Positions 11,301-22,528 are shown, counted from the first letter of the stretch. The stretch is 64,000 nt of DNA from Pycnopodia helianthoides (GCA_032158295.1 CM063260.1:3791501-3855500), one strand, 5' to 3'. The notes: generated by a model not told the origin, from the sequence alone. Made by a program: numbers and translations.

Positions 11301-11779
11301 CTTGTGAATACCTCAGAGAGATTATGCACTTAATGCAGAACAAAAGACGAACACAAACCAAAGTATTTATATTATTAAAGTGATGTTAATTTTCAAAGCT
11401 CATAGTCTGGTTCTTGCAACTATGCATTATTTAAACATGTTTTAGTGATTCGGTCCCATGCAAAAACTGAACCGCCTAAAGAATGGCCCGTGAACACGAA
11501 TAAAACAATTTAACAAATATCGGCGAAAACAAAATCTAAAATTCTGATGACTTTTACACTTATTTTCGTTAAAGGTATCTTTCATTTTTTGAAAGCAATT
11601 TTCTTATTCATTATGACTAATAAGAATGCATTTTATAATATTTGCTTGCAAAACATTTTGCGTTACAATTCTAAGGAAAGTTCCAACTTGCAAGTCCCCC
11701 GTGTGTTCTAACGTTTTGGGGGGGAATAGTTGGGTCCCCTCGTAGGGCGATTTAATGTTCCAAATAAAAACAAATCGCA

Positions 11780-14700
11780 CTATATTAACACTATTAAAGC
11801 ACACGTTAGAATTCCAGAGTCAAAATTTGCTGCAAAAAAAAGAGGACAAACAGACACTCTCTTAATTTTACTAAAAAAAAAAAAAGGGTGACACTGAATT
11901 TGTCCAGCAAACTTGTTGATTTCAAGAGAATATTCGAAGTTGCGTTTTACTGCTTGGTTGGAAGGGGATCTTGGTTGTAGCTCGGTGGTGGCAGCTGAAC
12001 TGTGGCGTCTCCTGCAGCGTCCCCCAGCGGCGGGCATGACTCCAGGGTAAGCAGTATACTCTGTAAAATAACATAATGGTATGAAGAAAAGAAAACAAAA
12101 TTACCAAGTAAAGTTGAGATTGTTCAGAGGAATAGTTTAATGGGAATATTAAACTATGGGTTATGTTGAATGTGATCGCCCAATCACGTTACCATCAGCC
12201 ACTGGATCCACCATGCAGCATGTCCTATTATGTGGCTTACTAATCAACATTTTGTATATTTTAGACCTTTTCGAAACTCGGCTTTTGCTTCGTCTTCCAC
12301 AACGGTTTAGAAACTATCGGGAGTTTTGAAAACGTGTAATTTTCGTACGGGGCTTCTATTTTAAGCCCGAGCCACAGACGAAGACGGGATTCGAAAACGG
12401 CCTATCATTCCACTGATGAAGGTCTGGTTTGACCACCATCCAAACTTGTTCATATTTGTTTTACAAACATTGTGCATGGTGTTAATAAGCTAGGTTCGAG
12501 TAAAGGGCGTTTTTTATTTATTTTTTATTTATTTTTTTTTTTTTTGGGGGGGGGAGGGGGTTGGGGTCTATTGTTGATATTAAATACATAATTTTCTGCT
12601 TTTCCCCCTTTTTACCATTTCATTTTAGGCATTGTTGTGTTTGTTTGAACGGTTCGATAACTGCTGCTGCTTTACACTTACGGCTTTGTGGAGCTGCGAA
12701 CTGTGGAGGTGAACTGATATTGTAAGCACCCACTGGTGTTGCTGTCGTTGTGGTGTAAACTTGCTAGTTAAAAACAATTATTACAAGATCAGTTTGTAAC
12801 TTCAATAAGAAATACTTTTATGTATATTTATTTGATTCAGACTGTTTTTTACTTAGTTTTAAAATCTATCATTCATAATAGGTGTAATTGAATGTTTGGA
12901 ACATTTGAACGTTTTCTTGATATGAACAAATTTTAAGATAATTATGGTATTAATTAAACATGATGAACACTGGATATTTTGATATTAATACTGTCGGAGT
13001 TACACAAATAATATGAATACATGAATATATTAAAACACTAACCACTGTCATTGGTTTGGCCTGCGTTCCGGTAGAGCCGATTACCATACAGCAGTACGCC
13101 GATGCTACTATGGACACCACCATCTCAAGCAGGGCGACCAAGGCAGACACGATGGAAACTGCACGGCGTGCAGCCTAGGTACAAGACATGCAAATAAACG
13201 TGATTCAGTAGGATTTGAAACTTTGCATGGTGGGGGTACAAGCTAGGTTGGCGGTAACAACATGTACATGACAAATATCTGATCAGAGAAGTGTGTGGTT
13301 CTGAAAAGAACCAGTGGAGTAAACTACTTGATGTTTCGATCAGTAGGTTCTGATCGTCTTCAGGCCAGGATAAATAAGCTAGGCTCAATTTCAAGTCTGA
13401 GATCGAAGTTATTTCTCTGCAAAACGCATACATGCCCCCCCCCCCCCGCCACCACAATTGGCTAGCACACGCCGTAACTCGCGATCTCATGTAAACGATA
13501 TAAGGTCGACTAAACAACCACGATCACAGACTAGGTTTCAAGTCTAGAAAAAGCTAATACATTACCAACAATCCCTTAGTGCAGTTATAGCAATTATATC
13601 CGGCATCAACAGCTTGGGCGCATTCAAAAATGAGGACTGAACAGGCAGTAATGGCGGCTAAGATAGACATTACCAGGCATGCTACGGCCTAACGAAAAAG
13701 AAAGAGAAGACAAAAGGGTTAGGTTTGATGTTTTGTTTATCTCTCTTCAATGTATTTGGTGCTTCTCCTGCTACCCACTAAAAAGGCTGGTTGCAGCTGT
13801 GGTTCCTGTAATTGCTGTTGTTGTTGTTTATGTTTATTGCATCTGTTTATTTATCGCCGCATTTTTGGTGTAAGCCTACTTGCGTCCAACGATTTTCACT
13901 GACGAAAGTTTGTTTGGTTTGATATTTTGCATCAACACACCTCGTTTCTTTTCATAACAAAAATAGTGTTCAGAAGTTTCCACGGAAGGGCTTCGAATGA
14001 ATCATTGAATGAAAATCATACATATTTTTTTTTATAATGGAGGGCAAGGCAACCTCAACGGTGGTTCTCTTTTAGGATACCGCGATCTAGAGATGTGTAT
14101 TGACAGAGATGCGGCAACTTGCGATAAGAAGACTTTTTCGGTTTTTAAAAAAGTGCATGTGCGCACACAAGGGTGCCAGACTAGACTGCACATCGAGTTG
14201 TGCTAAATTTGGAACGAAAATAGCGTCTAGCGACCACTAATTGACGAAAGAAAACTTGTCCTTCAATCTTGCAACTCTCTCGTAGATCCCTTTGCATAGA
14301 ACGCTGTCGCTGATGTCAAACAATGGAAACGTGCAAGCACGTGTACGCGCCGCATACTACACTCAGCCAATGATAGGTCTTCCTTTGACCTCAGTGAGGG
14401 CGCTATTCAAGCTTGTGGCGTCATATGCAAGGGTTCTATACACATCTCTGCCACACGATCTACGTCGACGTCTTTGACATACCAAGCGTCTTCGCTGAGA
14501 CTGAATCTTCCCGGACAACACGCCAAGGATTCCGGCTGGCAGGTAAAACTAAAACAGCGATGAGAAAACAAATTGCATAATAACACATTATTATCTTTAA
14601 ATGAATGTTTTAGGTCACTGGGTTTGGAAGGTATTAGTATTTATTTCACTCCTGCCAATCTTCGTATCTTTCCAAGTGAGCCATCCTTGTAAAAATCAAA

Positions 14701-16063
14701 GCACATGGCGAGTAAGGGGAAAGTCCCTAACCTTTGAACCCGTAAGATTATTAAACCAACCGTGTTGAGCAGAAACAATTCTGCACACTATTACGGTCAT
14801 CACAGCGAGCTCCACTTAGCATTGCATTACAAAGCATGCCACAATGATTATTTGTGTTTTACATGAGACATAAGAAAATGATTATACTAAGAGCAATACC
14901 TTCATTTTAAATCAAATCAAACTCTATAGCTTGGCAAAACTGAGTGTTCGACTTGCACAGCAGCGGCACCAGGGGTGGGGACATTGCTCAGTACGGTGTG
15001 TTGGGCTATTGGGCTTTTTTGGTGGTGCTATTTAAAGGAACATTACAGAATTGGTTTTTGCTAACAAAACAGTTGCTGGCAGTGTAAGCACTTTATGTAA
15101 TCCACCATATACATAAACTGACAAACCTGTAGAAGTTTGAGATCGATCGGCCATCTGGGTCACGAGAAAATAGTGAAAAACCGATTACACATTTGCATGA
15201 AAGCATATAGATTCAACAAGTGAATAAAACGCTCACTGAGCGATAAACTCCAATCGGAAAATTAGTTTATTCATTTCTCGTCAAATATGGCATTTCTGAC
15301 AGAAATATTTCAAGGGATGTTTTCTATTATCATCGTCATTAGACCGTGTAAGTTTTATGTAAATCTGTGATCATAAAGTATATTTTACAAGTTTTTTTCT
15401 TACCAATTCTGTAACGTTCCTTTAAATTAATAATGAGGATGAAACTGAGTAATTAGTTTGGGGTTCAAAACAATTTCTTTCATCGGGGGGGGGGGGGGAT
15501 TGAGATTGGACTTGGGGTAAAATTGGGGAAGCAAAGAAAGTAACTTGGGGATTCTACTCCCACCCTTGCCCGCCCCCCCCCCCCCCCCCAGCGAATTCAC
15601 AACAATAATAAAACAAACTTACGCAGAGAGGGGCCCATATTGGAACACCTAAATACGCTATACTGCTTCCTAAGAAAAGCTCCGCGACACCGAAGCTGAC
15701 ATTCAGCCCAGTGTTAACAGTCTGCATCGAGTTGAGAACAACCATTTGCCGAGAGTAGTCACGGCGTGGAGGCGACGCGTTCAAGTGAGACGGTTGTTGC
15801 TGGCATGTGCCAGCGACGTATCCGGGCTGTGGGAATGCACCTTGCTGCTGCTGGGGTTGTGGGTAAGCACCTTGCTGCTGCTGGGGTTGTGGGAATGCAC
15901 TTTGCTGCTGCTGGGGTTGTGGGTAAGCACCTTGCTGCTGCTGGGGTTGTGGGTATGCACCTTGCTGTTGCTGGGGTTGTGGGTATGCACCTTGCTGTTG
16001 CTGGGGCTGATTGGGTGGATAAACAGCCGGTGCGCCGGCGTATTGGCCTGTGTTAGTCTGCAT
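11780..16063 (-). CDS. MS4A/CD20-like four-pass membrane protein, copy 1 (altered C-terminus)
   Basis: Six exons join in phase with GT-AG borders: 15623-16063, 14483-14548, 13566-13688, 13043-13174, 12682-12763 and 11780-12060. Exon 1 starts MQTNTGQYAG, carries five GAYPQPQQQQ-type 10-residue repeats, then a first hydrophobic segment (VVLNSMQTVNTGLNVSFG ... FLGSS) and the start of the second (LGVPIWAPLC). Exon 2 gives FYLPAGILGVLSGK; exon 3 AVACLVMSILAAITACS, then a Cys-rich extracellular loop (CYNCTKG); exon 4 VSALVALLEMVVSIVASAYC. This is the MS4A layout of four membrane segments with a short loop and a longer Cys-containing loop. MS4A proteins act at plasma or endosomal membranes in signalling and chemosensing; the role here is unknown. 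The last exon has five C where copy 2 has four (near 12021), so the tail reads GGRCRRRHSSA... to a stop at 11780 and loses the PPPSY end seen in copy 2. The gene ends near an ATTAAA signal (about 11751, minus strand). Confidence 0.82.
12538..12556 (+). repeat. Poly-T / poly-G tract
   Basis: A long T run passes directly into a G run. Similar G or C runs occur at about 13438-13447, 15485-15499, 15574-15588, 24046, 26564-26577, 26690-26702 and 26779-26794, mostly in MS4A-like introns. They are likely places for base-count error. Confidence 0.6.
15036..15421. mobile_element. TTAA-flanked (piggyBac-type) MITE, 386 bp
   Basis: Inverted ends AGGAACATTACAGAATTGGT ... ACCAATTCTGTAACGTTCCT are flanked by TTAA at 15032-15035 and 15422-15425. 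The paralogous segment has the empty site gctatTTAAattaataat with a single TTAA at 26626-26629. Two further copies are at 50211-50600 and 58126-58511, also between TTAAs. No transposase is encoded. Confidence 0.93.
15830..16012 (-). repeat. 30-bp coding VNTR (GAYPQPQQQQ), about 5.5 units
   Basis: The 30-bp unit gggtaagcaccttgctgctg + ctggggttgt (plus-strand view) repeats here; at 27048-27135 there are about 2.5 units. The three-unit (90 bp) difference plus four single bases accounts for the 94-bp length difference of the two first exons. Confidence 0.9.
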
Positions 16064-16375
16064 CTTTTCCAATTGACCTGTGATTATGAGCAACAGTCAT
16101 GGTTTATCAATAAATCATTCCACACACAATTTTGACACAAAATTGGTATTACGTCCAAGGGACACGTTGCCTTCGTTTGTTATGTACAGCCCATGTCACC
16201 CGGGGCAATTTTCTGGCAATCTGGAGCCAATAAAAATTGCTAGCAACCAGGTTGCTCACAGATTGCCGCGTGTGACATCTCGTGCAATTCGAAAGCAACA
16301 GACTGGCAACACAGAGGCAACGTAAATTTCGAGAAGAATGTATTTCTACTTTGTGGCAACCTTTGGTGGCAACCT

Positions 16376-16480
16376 CCAATCAGATTGCGCATAGAGGATG
16401 ACGTCATTATTTCACTGCTGAAAAGTTTCTTAGGTGGCAGCCATTTTTTCCGTCGCCAGCTGGATTTGTCCGTCATCGAA
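16376..16480 (+). promoter_or_regulatory. Candidate divergent promoter with CCAAT and CRE sites, copy 1
   Basis: CCAAT is at 16376-16380 and a full palindromic cAMP-response element TGACGTCA at 16399-16406. GCCATTTT (reverse of a YY1-like AAAATGGC) follows at about 16439. The MADF-like ATG is at 16481 on the plus strand and the MS4A-like ATG at 16063 on the minus strand, so this 0.4-kb gap could serve both. The same sites in the same order are kept at 27508-27610. Confidence 0.5.
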
Positions 16481-16547
16481 ATGACTGATTCAAGTAAAAT
16501 TGTGTGGCCATTTGACAAAGAATTTATCATCATTGATGTATACAGGG
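16481..16547 (+). pseudogene. First exon of a MADF-like (Myb/SANT-type) protein, copy 1; second exon lost
   Basis: ATG at 16481, then MTDSSKIVWPFDKEFIIIDV and YRG, with a donor at AGGG|GTATGC. It is collinear with the copy 2 exon at 27611-27677. The region holding the second exon in copy 2 (up to about 28655) is missing here: sequence jumps from gattcgtgacaaaacg to ctccattggtgtgcc, so this copy cannot make even the short product of copy 2. Confidence 0.5.
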
Positions 16548-16825
16548 GTATGCATCAATTTTAGTATCTTTTTATGCTTAGTTTAAAACGATTCGTGACA
16601 AAACGCTCCATTGGTGTGCCATTCACAGGTATACATGTAAAGACCAACACCTTTACATTAAAAAAAGGTTGCATTGATGATGAATTCAAACGTTACTTTA
16701 ATGTATAAAAACGATTTAATTTAATGTGCAAATGCAGGCACAGATCCTGGAATTTTTACCAGGGAGGGGTCTAGCAAGCACACACAAACACACACACAAC
16801 ACAGCACACAGCACAACAACAACAG

Positions 16826-16830
16826 ACAGC

Positions 16831-16870
<40 letters not shown>

Positions 16871-16890
16871 GCAACAACAACAACAACAAA
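16826..16890 (+). repeat. (CAA)n microsatellite, copy 1 only
   Basis: About 20 near-perfect CAA units, preceded by CA-rich sequence. The counterpart at about 28815-28830 has only a few such bases. Confidence 0.95.
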
Positions 16891-17999
16891 AGAACCAGGA
16901 GACTTGGTCACAATGATAAATGGGTGTGGGCCATATGACGGCATTACACTTTATACAAGTACCTTTAGGGAGAGTGGCAGCTCTCCTCTATGGCAAACAA
17001 ATACAAACAAAGCAACGTTTTACACAAGGATCACTGTGTGTGAGTTTTGAATCACTTATCAAACAATGAGCCTCGACTTAGATTATACCATCATAATTAT
17101 GTGGGCTAAGGTCTATGCTGAGATAAGAGCTATATTTATTAAAGGAAAATGATTGGGGGAAAAAGAAACTGTGAGCAGGGAGGGGTCTAACCCCCCCCTC
17201 CCCACGCCGAACCCTCCACCCCTAGATTTACGCCTGCATGTTGAAGTGAAGTTGAATCTATGATAACCAAGCTCGTGGCTTCCTGCCCTCTCACGATAAA
17301 TCAACAATGAAAAGGGAAGTTGTTTTTATATAACACAATAATTTTAAAGATCACAGGAAGTCTTCCAAGAAGGTTTTTAACAATGTACACATGTTAGAAT
17401 GCGTTTTGATTTATTTTTCTTGAAAAGAGTTCGAATGTACTAACATAATAAAACTACTTAATTTCCTTCTCTAATTTGTTTGGGACTAACAACATTATGA
17501 TTGCAGGCCTGTTACTTGTTTTTGTAGCGCAGGCCAGTTTTTTTGTGTTTTTTTTAATAATGAGCACAAAAATGTCAAATTTAATTTTCTATGGAGCATT
17601 GAAGAGGGCACCACTGCCAGGGGCATGGAGGCAATTTTCAATCTCAGATCAGTTTCCTCTTTTGTAATCAGGCCTGTAATCAATGCGACTTCTAATTCTC
17701 GTTATACAAAAAGATGTAATAAAGAAGGACTTTTTTCTAAATTGTTCAGTTGAAAACTTCAAGACGTTATAGGAACTGAGTGATCACAAGCTGCAATTTA
17801 GCAAGGGACCCTTGCTAAATTGCTCTCGTGTGACGGGGGCTTTATATGAGTATGACTAGGAGAACTTAACAAACTCTCCCACTGCATGAGAACAATACTT
17901 AAACTGCTTAACCTGAGAATTATGCGCCTATGTCGTACCATAAATTACAAGTATTCAATGAAAGATGATAACATGCCCATTGTCTTGTTCGCCCAGAAT

Positions 18000-18345
18000 G
18001 CATAGATCTGTCTGTATCAACAGATAACGTTTTTATCAAATGAGTTTTGAAAACAAACACAGTATTTTTCACAAGAACATCGAATCCGTCCCATGAGCGA
18101 GGTGACAGCGGGTACCATTCGCATCTCTAGCCGCAGCATTCGGGAACGGACACCAACCTTCAGAAATCTGAGAAACGATCCATGCGCGAATCGTTCCTCA
18201 GATTCAGGTGTTTTTATTGATTTCAAATCAATTTCACAGCACGCTTACTCTACCATTACCATCTTTATAACAAGTAAGTTTTCGGATAGAAATTACACAA
18301 ATTATTTCCCGGGGTAATTACCAAAGTATGACCCTAACTTTAAGA
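18000..18345. repeat. MITE-like repeat with TATGACCCTAA end and internal hairpin
   Basis: Contains the hairpin ctgagaaacgatccatgcgc / gcgaatcgttcctcag (about 18168-18203) and the end agtatgaccctaactttaa. Related to the element at 60701-61055, which shares tgagaaac...gaatcgtttc, cgctgtcacctcgc and tatgaccct. A truncated counterpart is in copy 2 at about 29520-29700. Confidence 0.55.
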
Positions 18346-18909
18346 CAAATTATATCAAGTTATCCACTTAAAAGTGTTTTTGTCTCATCAAGATGGCAGT
18401 GGGTATAGGCACACTTTTTGACCCGAGTCTTTTTTTAAATCTGAGTGTGATTGTTGCTGTACTGTGCATTTAGTGCAGATTTAGAGAGCTTCACGAAGCC
18501 AACGCTTCTGGATAAAACATCAGTCAGTTAAACCAAGATTATTTTCAGTATTCTCAGAAAACAATTTTGAGGGTAATTGGCGACAAATTACCAGCCCTAA
18601 TACTGCAAAATGAATCAAGGAGGACGAGACTTACCTAGTGATTTCGAGCCGAAATGTGCTTAATTTATTTCGATGTCAAGCCCTGTATACGCTGTACTGT
18701 CCAGACGTGTGTGTGTTTGACGTCAGACCGTGCTAAAAGAAGGCGAGTATTATACACACATAAAGTGTCGAACATTTGCTCCGTCAATTTGGCGGATAGT
18801 TACACATTAACCCTTTTATATATATTAAGTGTTTATCATTTTAAATTGTCATCAGATCTGGTCAAAGGTAGTGTTAGAGTCTAAAGGTAAAATGACGTTT
18901 ATTTTTATA

Positions 18910-18970
18910 AATAGACCTTGCAAGTCAAGCACATTCGAACGTTTTGGCGAGACTTGCATATTGTCTATGA
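18910..18970. repeat. Short inverted repeat GACCTTGCAAGTC ... GAGACTTGCATATTGTC
   Basis: Sequence atagaccttgcaagtc...cgaacgttttggcgagacttgc...gtctat folds on itself. Related copies are at 30240-30300 and 39778-39842. Confidence 0.4.
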
Positions 18971-19503
18971 TTGTTTTGTAGGAAAGGCTTTTTACCCATG
19001 TAATATGTTTGGCTAGATAGTCTTAAAAACATAGCAAAACAAAACAAAACAATGAGATTTCTAGAGAAACGAAGCAGAAAATCAGCACGAGAGTTTAAGC
19101 TTAACACTAATGTTGTGTATTCATCTCATTGAAACACGAAGGGAACAAGATTCCATTCGTAGATCATTGTTTGTGCAGCCATGCAGAGAGGAAACGTAAT
19201 TTGTAGACTCGTAGATGCCCGATGATTTCATTGGATAAACCTGCAGTTACGTAAACTTTCCATAAGTGTGTTATGGTCCGCTCCGAAGTGACGTAGATTG
19301 TCAGTACCCACTGACGTGTGCATAATGTTTGCACGTAATGTTGTTTTTATTCACAATGTAATGTATGTATGTTTAGTAATAGACTACAAATCTCCGTCCG
19401 TGTGAATGGGACGCGAGGTCAAAGGTACATCTGTAAGGGTCCTGCCAGGCGCTCAAGGCAATAAATACCCTGCATTCTTTGCACCGAGACTTTGTCTAAC
19501 TAT

Positions 19504-19640
19504 ATGCAAATGTCTTTGTTATGCAAATGAGGCTATCCGCGTTTCTTGTGCACCTGTGTTCAATGCTGTGTTTACAACGACAGCTGGGGGCGAAACACGT
19601 GCTGTAGTTTTACATGAGGATACAGCGGACTGGATATAAG
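19504..19640 (+). promoter_or_regulatory. Promoter-like region: two octamers and a TATA box, copy 1
   Basis: Octamers ATGCAAAT at 19504-19511 and 19521-19528 lie about 105 bp before ATATAAG (19634-19640). The octamer is the POU-factor site known from histone H2B, snRNA and immune promoters. Downstream is the plus-strand unit with the 33-bp minisatellite. In copy 2 only one octamer is exact (31545-31552) and the TATA is changed to ATATACG. Confidence 0.4.
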
Positions 19641-19757
19641 GCTCAACGCTTGCGTCTACTAAACCAACACTCAGTTTTTCTGTCTTGCAATTAGAATCCT
19701 AGCAAACTGCCATATTTTATAACAAAAGTGGTGATTTTTGCTTTATCGCAGTGTATA

Positions 19758-20395
19758 TGGCTTCAGATTGTGTGAAATGCTTCTTAAAGTCTCCACGGAG
19801 CTGAGTACTAAATACTATGAAATTGCCGACATTGATGTTAAGCTACGAAGTAACAGAGAGCTCCGTGTACGAGGCCTAGCTTTCTCTTGAAGAAAGTTGT
19901 TGAAAATACCACCACAGTAGGCTTCATTTCTCTGATGAGCTTGCAGTACCTCCATTTAACTTGAATGCTGATTGACAGCGGGAAGGACTTTTCTCGAGTT
20001 GATAGGCGAAAACGGTACTGGACACCCGAAAAGACGAGCCCTGCCCGCGGGACCAGAGCCGCATCACCCAGCCCATCCAGCGGGAGGAGAGCTGCAACAC
20101 CCAGCCCAACCAGCGGGGGAAAGGCCGCATCACCCAGCCCAACCATCGGGGGAAGAGCCGCATCACCCAGCCCATCCAGCGGGAGGAGAGCTGCAACACC
20201 CAGCCCAACCAGCGGGGGAGAGCGCATCACCCAGCCCAACCAGCGGGGGAAGAGCCGCATCACCCAGCCCAACCATCGGGGAGAACAGCTGCAACACCCG
20301 ACCCGACCCACCCGGATGGCTGCTGTCGCCGCGTGCTCAACCAAGAGACCGTGGAATGTTTGTTGCTGCCAAGAAGTGCAGGAACCAGAAAGGTA
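19758..20395 (+). other. Plus-strand unit of unknown nature with 33-bp minisatellite, copy 1
   Basis: Downstream of the octamer/TATA region. About eight units of ~33 bp (gcatcacccagcccaaccagcggggg types) fill 20055-20300. All three plus frames are open across the repeat, one giving an 11-residue AASPSPTSGGR repeat. The unit ends at a conserved donor CAGAAAG|GTAGTT (copy 2 GTAATT; third copy at 34962 GTAAAG). An acceptor-like gttctgacag near 20524-20533 precedes a short frame ending at 20656 (CCFKMKNITFSHAKNNAQNT). Frames do not agree between copies, so this may be a spliced non-coding RNA or a decayed gene. Confidence 0.3.
20055..20300 (+). repeat. 33-bp GC-rich minisatellite, about 8 units
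   Basis: Two alternating variants, catcacccagccca and gcaacacccagccca, each followed by accagcggggg or tccagcgggag. The counterpart at 32090-32175 has about 2.5 units and a fragment at 34846-34895 has two. Confidence 0.9.
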
Positions 20396-20879
20396 GTTAA
20401 GGACCTATTAAATTTTCGCAAATTATGTATTTTATTCTCCTATAAAACTGAACTTACTGCTGACAAAATTAGGCGTGAATAGTCCGATTTTTTTATTTAT
20501 CTATTTATTTTTTCTCTGCACGAGTTCTGACAGCTGGTGCTGTTTCAAAATGAAAAACATAACTTTCTCACATGCCAAGAACAATGCACAAAATACATGC
20601 GACATGCTAAATCTTTTGTACATGGCTGATGGATGTGAGATAGTATCAGAATCCTGAAATTACAATTTTTCTGTTTTTAATTAACTACCACTTATCGTTT
20701 GTGGATCTATCAACCATTTTTTGGATTTGTACCAAAAGTATTAAAAAGTATCTACAGTAAAACTTCGGCAATAGGTATTTGTAAATTGGACACTTCACAG
20801 AAGTTGGCAAACATCTTTCATTTCAATCGATAATATCAACTTGGATAATATAGGGTATTTCGAGTGTTTATTACCATTC

Positions 20880-21025
20880 ACTTTTTGCCTTAAATTCGCC
20901 CAATTCGCCTGAGTTTCATATTATTATTTGTTGGCATTGTTTGTCTACTTACTGTACTACTGTAAATCGCTTTGAGCCTTGCATAAGGCGCTCTATAAAT
21001 TCATTTATGAGTGATGAAAATAAAT
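20880..21025 (+). repeat. LINE/SINE 3' end between the duplicated segments
   Basis: The string aaatcgctttgagccttgca and the following taaggcgctctataaattc match the shared 3' tail style of L2/CR1-like LINEs and SINEs, followed by an AT-rich tail. It sits at the junction between the two paralogous segments. Confidence 0.5.
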
Positions 21026-21774
21026 TGCAATACCGCAACCCCCACCATACATTTATAAATACCTCGGAGAGTTTATGCACTTAACGCACAACGAAAGACG
21101 AACACAAACCAAAGTATTTATATTATTAAGGTGATGTTAATTTTCAAAGCTCATAGTCTGGTTCTTGCAACTATGCATTAGTTAAACATGTGTAGGTGTT
21201 TAGGTCCCATACAAAAACTGAACCGCCTAAAAAGAACGACCTCTGAACATATATAAAACAACTTTACAAATAATGGCGAAAAGAAAAAATCAAAAGTTCT
21301 GAAAAAAAATTAAACGTATTTTTAATGTCAATAAAAGTGTTAGCAGCCGGTCTTCACTGCATGGTAATGACCTTATCACGCAGTGAGGACCGGCTCCTCA
21401 TAATTTGATTGCCTAGTTAATGTTCTAACCGTTCGAACAAGGGGCTTTTTCCAAACCTCAGCTTGTGCTCCAACTCTGGCTTGTGCTCCGTCATCAATTT
21501 ATGGAGCAGTGTGTACAATCTGCACGGTGTTTTCCAACATCAAACGGAAACACAGACCAAGAGCCTAGGCCGAGTTTAGGAAAAGGACCATGGTCTGTCC
21601 TAGAACCATGGAGGTCAAGGGAAATGCCGCACTGTCCTTCCTTGGGTCACAGTGTAGAAACAGAAAGCATCGATCAAACCCCGAGGTGCTTTTACAACAT
21701 TTAAACCTCATTAATTTGTTCACAAGTGTTTTTTTTTAAGGCTATAGCGGAGTACCGTGTACCAGTAACAAAAC

Positions 21775-22528
21775 TATGGTGGCCCTGAAGGGACATCGCA
21801 TATCGCAAACGTGTGCGCATACGTATGCAATGTCGCGTAATTCATCGCAAATATGTGCGCACACAATGTGCAATGTCGTAAAACAATTCGCGAATATGTG
21901 CGCACACGTTCACGATGTCGTGAAACAACTCGCGAATAATCATGTGCGCATACGTACGTGACTTTCTGCAATGTCGTGAATTTTATTGCATACCTTTGTC
22001 GCATACCTTTCAATAAAAATTCTAATGATCTGGGGAGTTTCTTGCGTCCAGTCGAGATATGCAGCAGTCATTGTAGCGGTTGTCATTGTTGTGAGGCAAG
22101 CAAGGCGAGGCGGTATTCCGCGTGGCGAGACTTGGCATGGTGCCAAGTTCCTGGGTACAATGTATAGTATTTGCGTGGGCCTGACTACTTTCCTGCTGTG
22201 TGCCACGTACTCCCTAAGTCACTAACAAATTGTCCGCAACTATGACATCATCCCAAAGGTATTCAACATGGTATGCAATAAAATTCACGACATCACAAAT
22301 ATATTCGCATACGTGTGCGCACACATTCGCGGATTGTTTCACGACATTGCATACGTGTGCAAACACATTCGCGAATTGTTTCGCTACATTGCATACGTGT
22401 GCGCATAAATTTGCGAATTGTTTCACGACATTGCACAGGTTAGCGCACACATTCGCGATAAATTTCGAAACATCGCGTACGTATGCGCACACGTTTGCGA
22501 TGTGCGATGTCCCTTTAGGACCACCATA
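21775..22528. mobile_element. 754-bp palindromic element with repeated subterminal motifs and a unique core ORF
   Basis: Ends TATGGTGGCCCTGAAGGGAC and the reverse complement of gtccctttaggaccaccata match for about 54 bp. Flanks share CAAAAC as a probable target duplication. Both arms carry several ~30-bp subterminal repeats (gcgaattgtttcacgacatt + gcatacgtgtgcgca). The core (about 22025-22260) is not palindromic and is open on the plus strand: RYAAVIVAVVIVVRQARR, then GETWHGAKFLGTMYSICVGL and TTFLLCATYSLSH*. No transposase is present. It is absent from copy 1 of the segmental duplication. Confidence 0.8.

Larger units (their letters stand above)
11305..20707. repeat. Tandem segmental duplication, copy 1 (~9.4 kb)
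   Basis: Its start (gaatacctcagagagattatgcac) and end (gaaattacaatttttctg ... taattaact) match the limits of copy 2 at 21056 and about 32632. Order and orientation of the contents are the same: MS4A-like gene (minus), MADF-like first exon (plus), 33-bp minisatellite unit (plus). By eye, aligned parts are mostly above 90 percent identical with many indels. Copy 1 alone carries a TTAA MITE (15036-15421) and an expanded CAA microsatellite. It lacks about 930 bp found in copy 2 (27740-28660) and the insertions at 21330-23015, 23848-23992 and 30694-31475. Confidence 0.92.

Noticed and set aside
13125..13517. Minus-strand 130-codon ORF
   Set aside because: Spans an exon-intron border of the MS4A-like gene in the wrong frame and is mostly intron.
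15746..16135. Plus-strand Leu-rich repeat protein (CTLLLLGLWV)
   Set aside because: Antisense reading of the GAYPQPQQQQ coding repeat of the MS4A-like gene.
16726..16938. Asn-rich ORF
   Set aside because: Translation of the (CAA)n microsatellite, absent from the paralogous segment.
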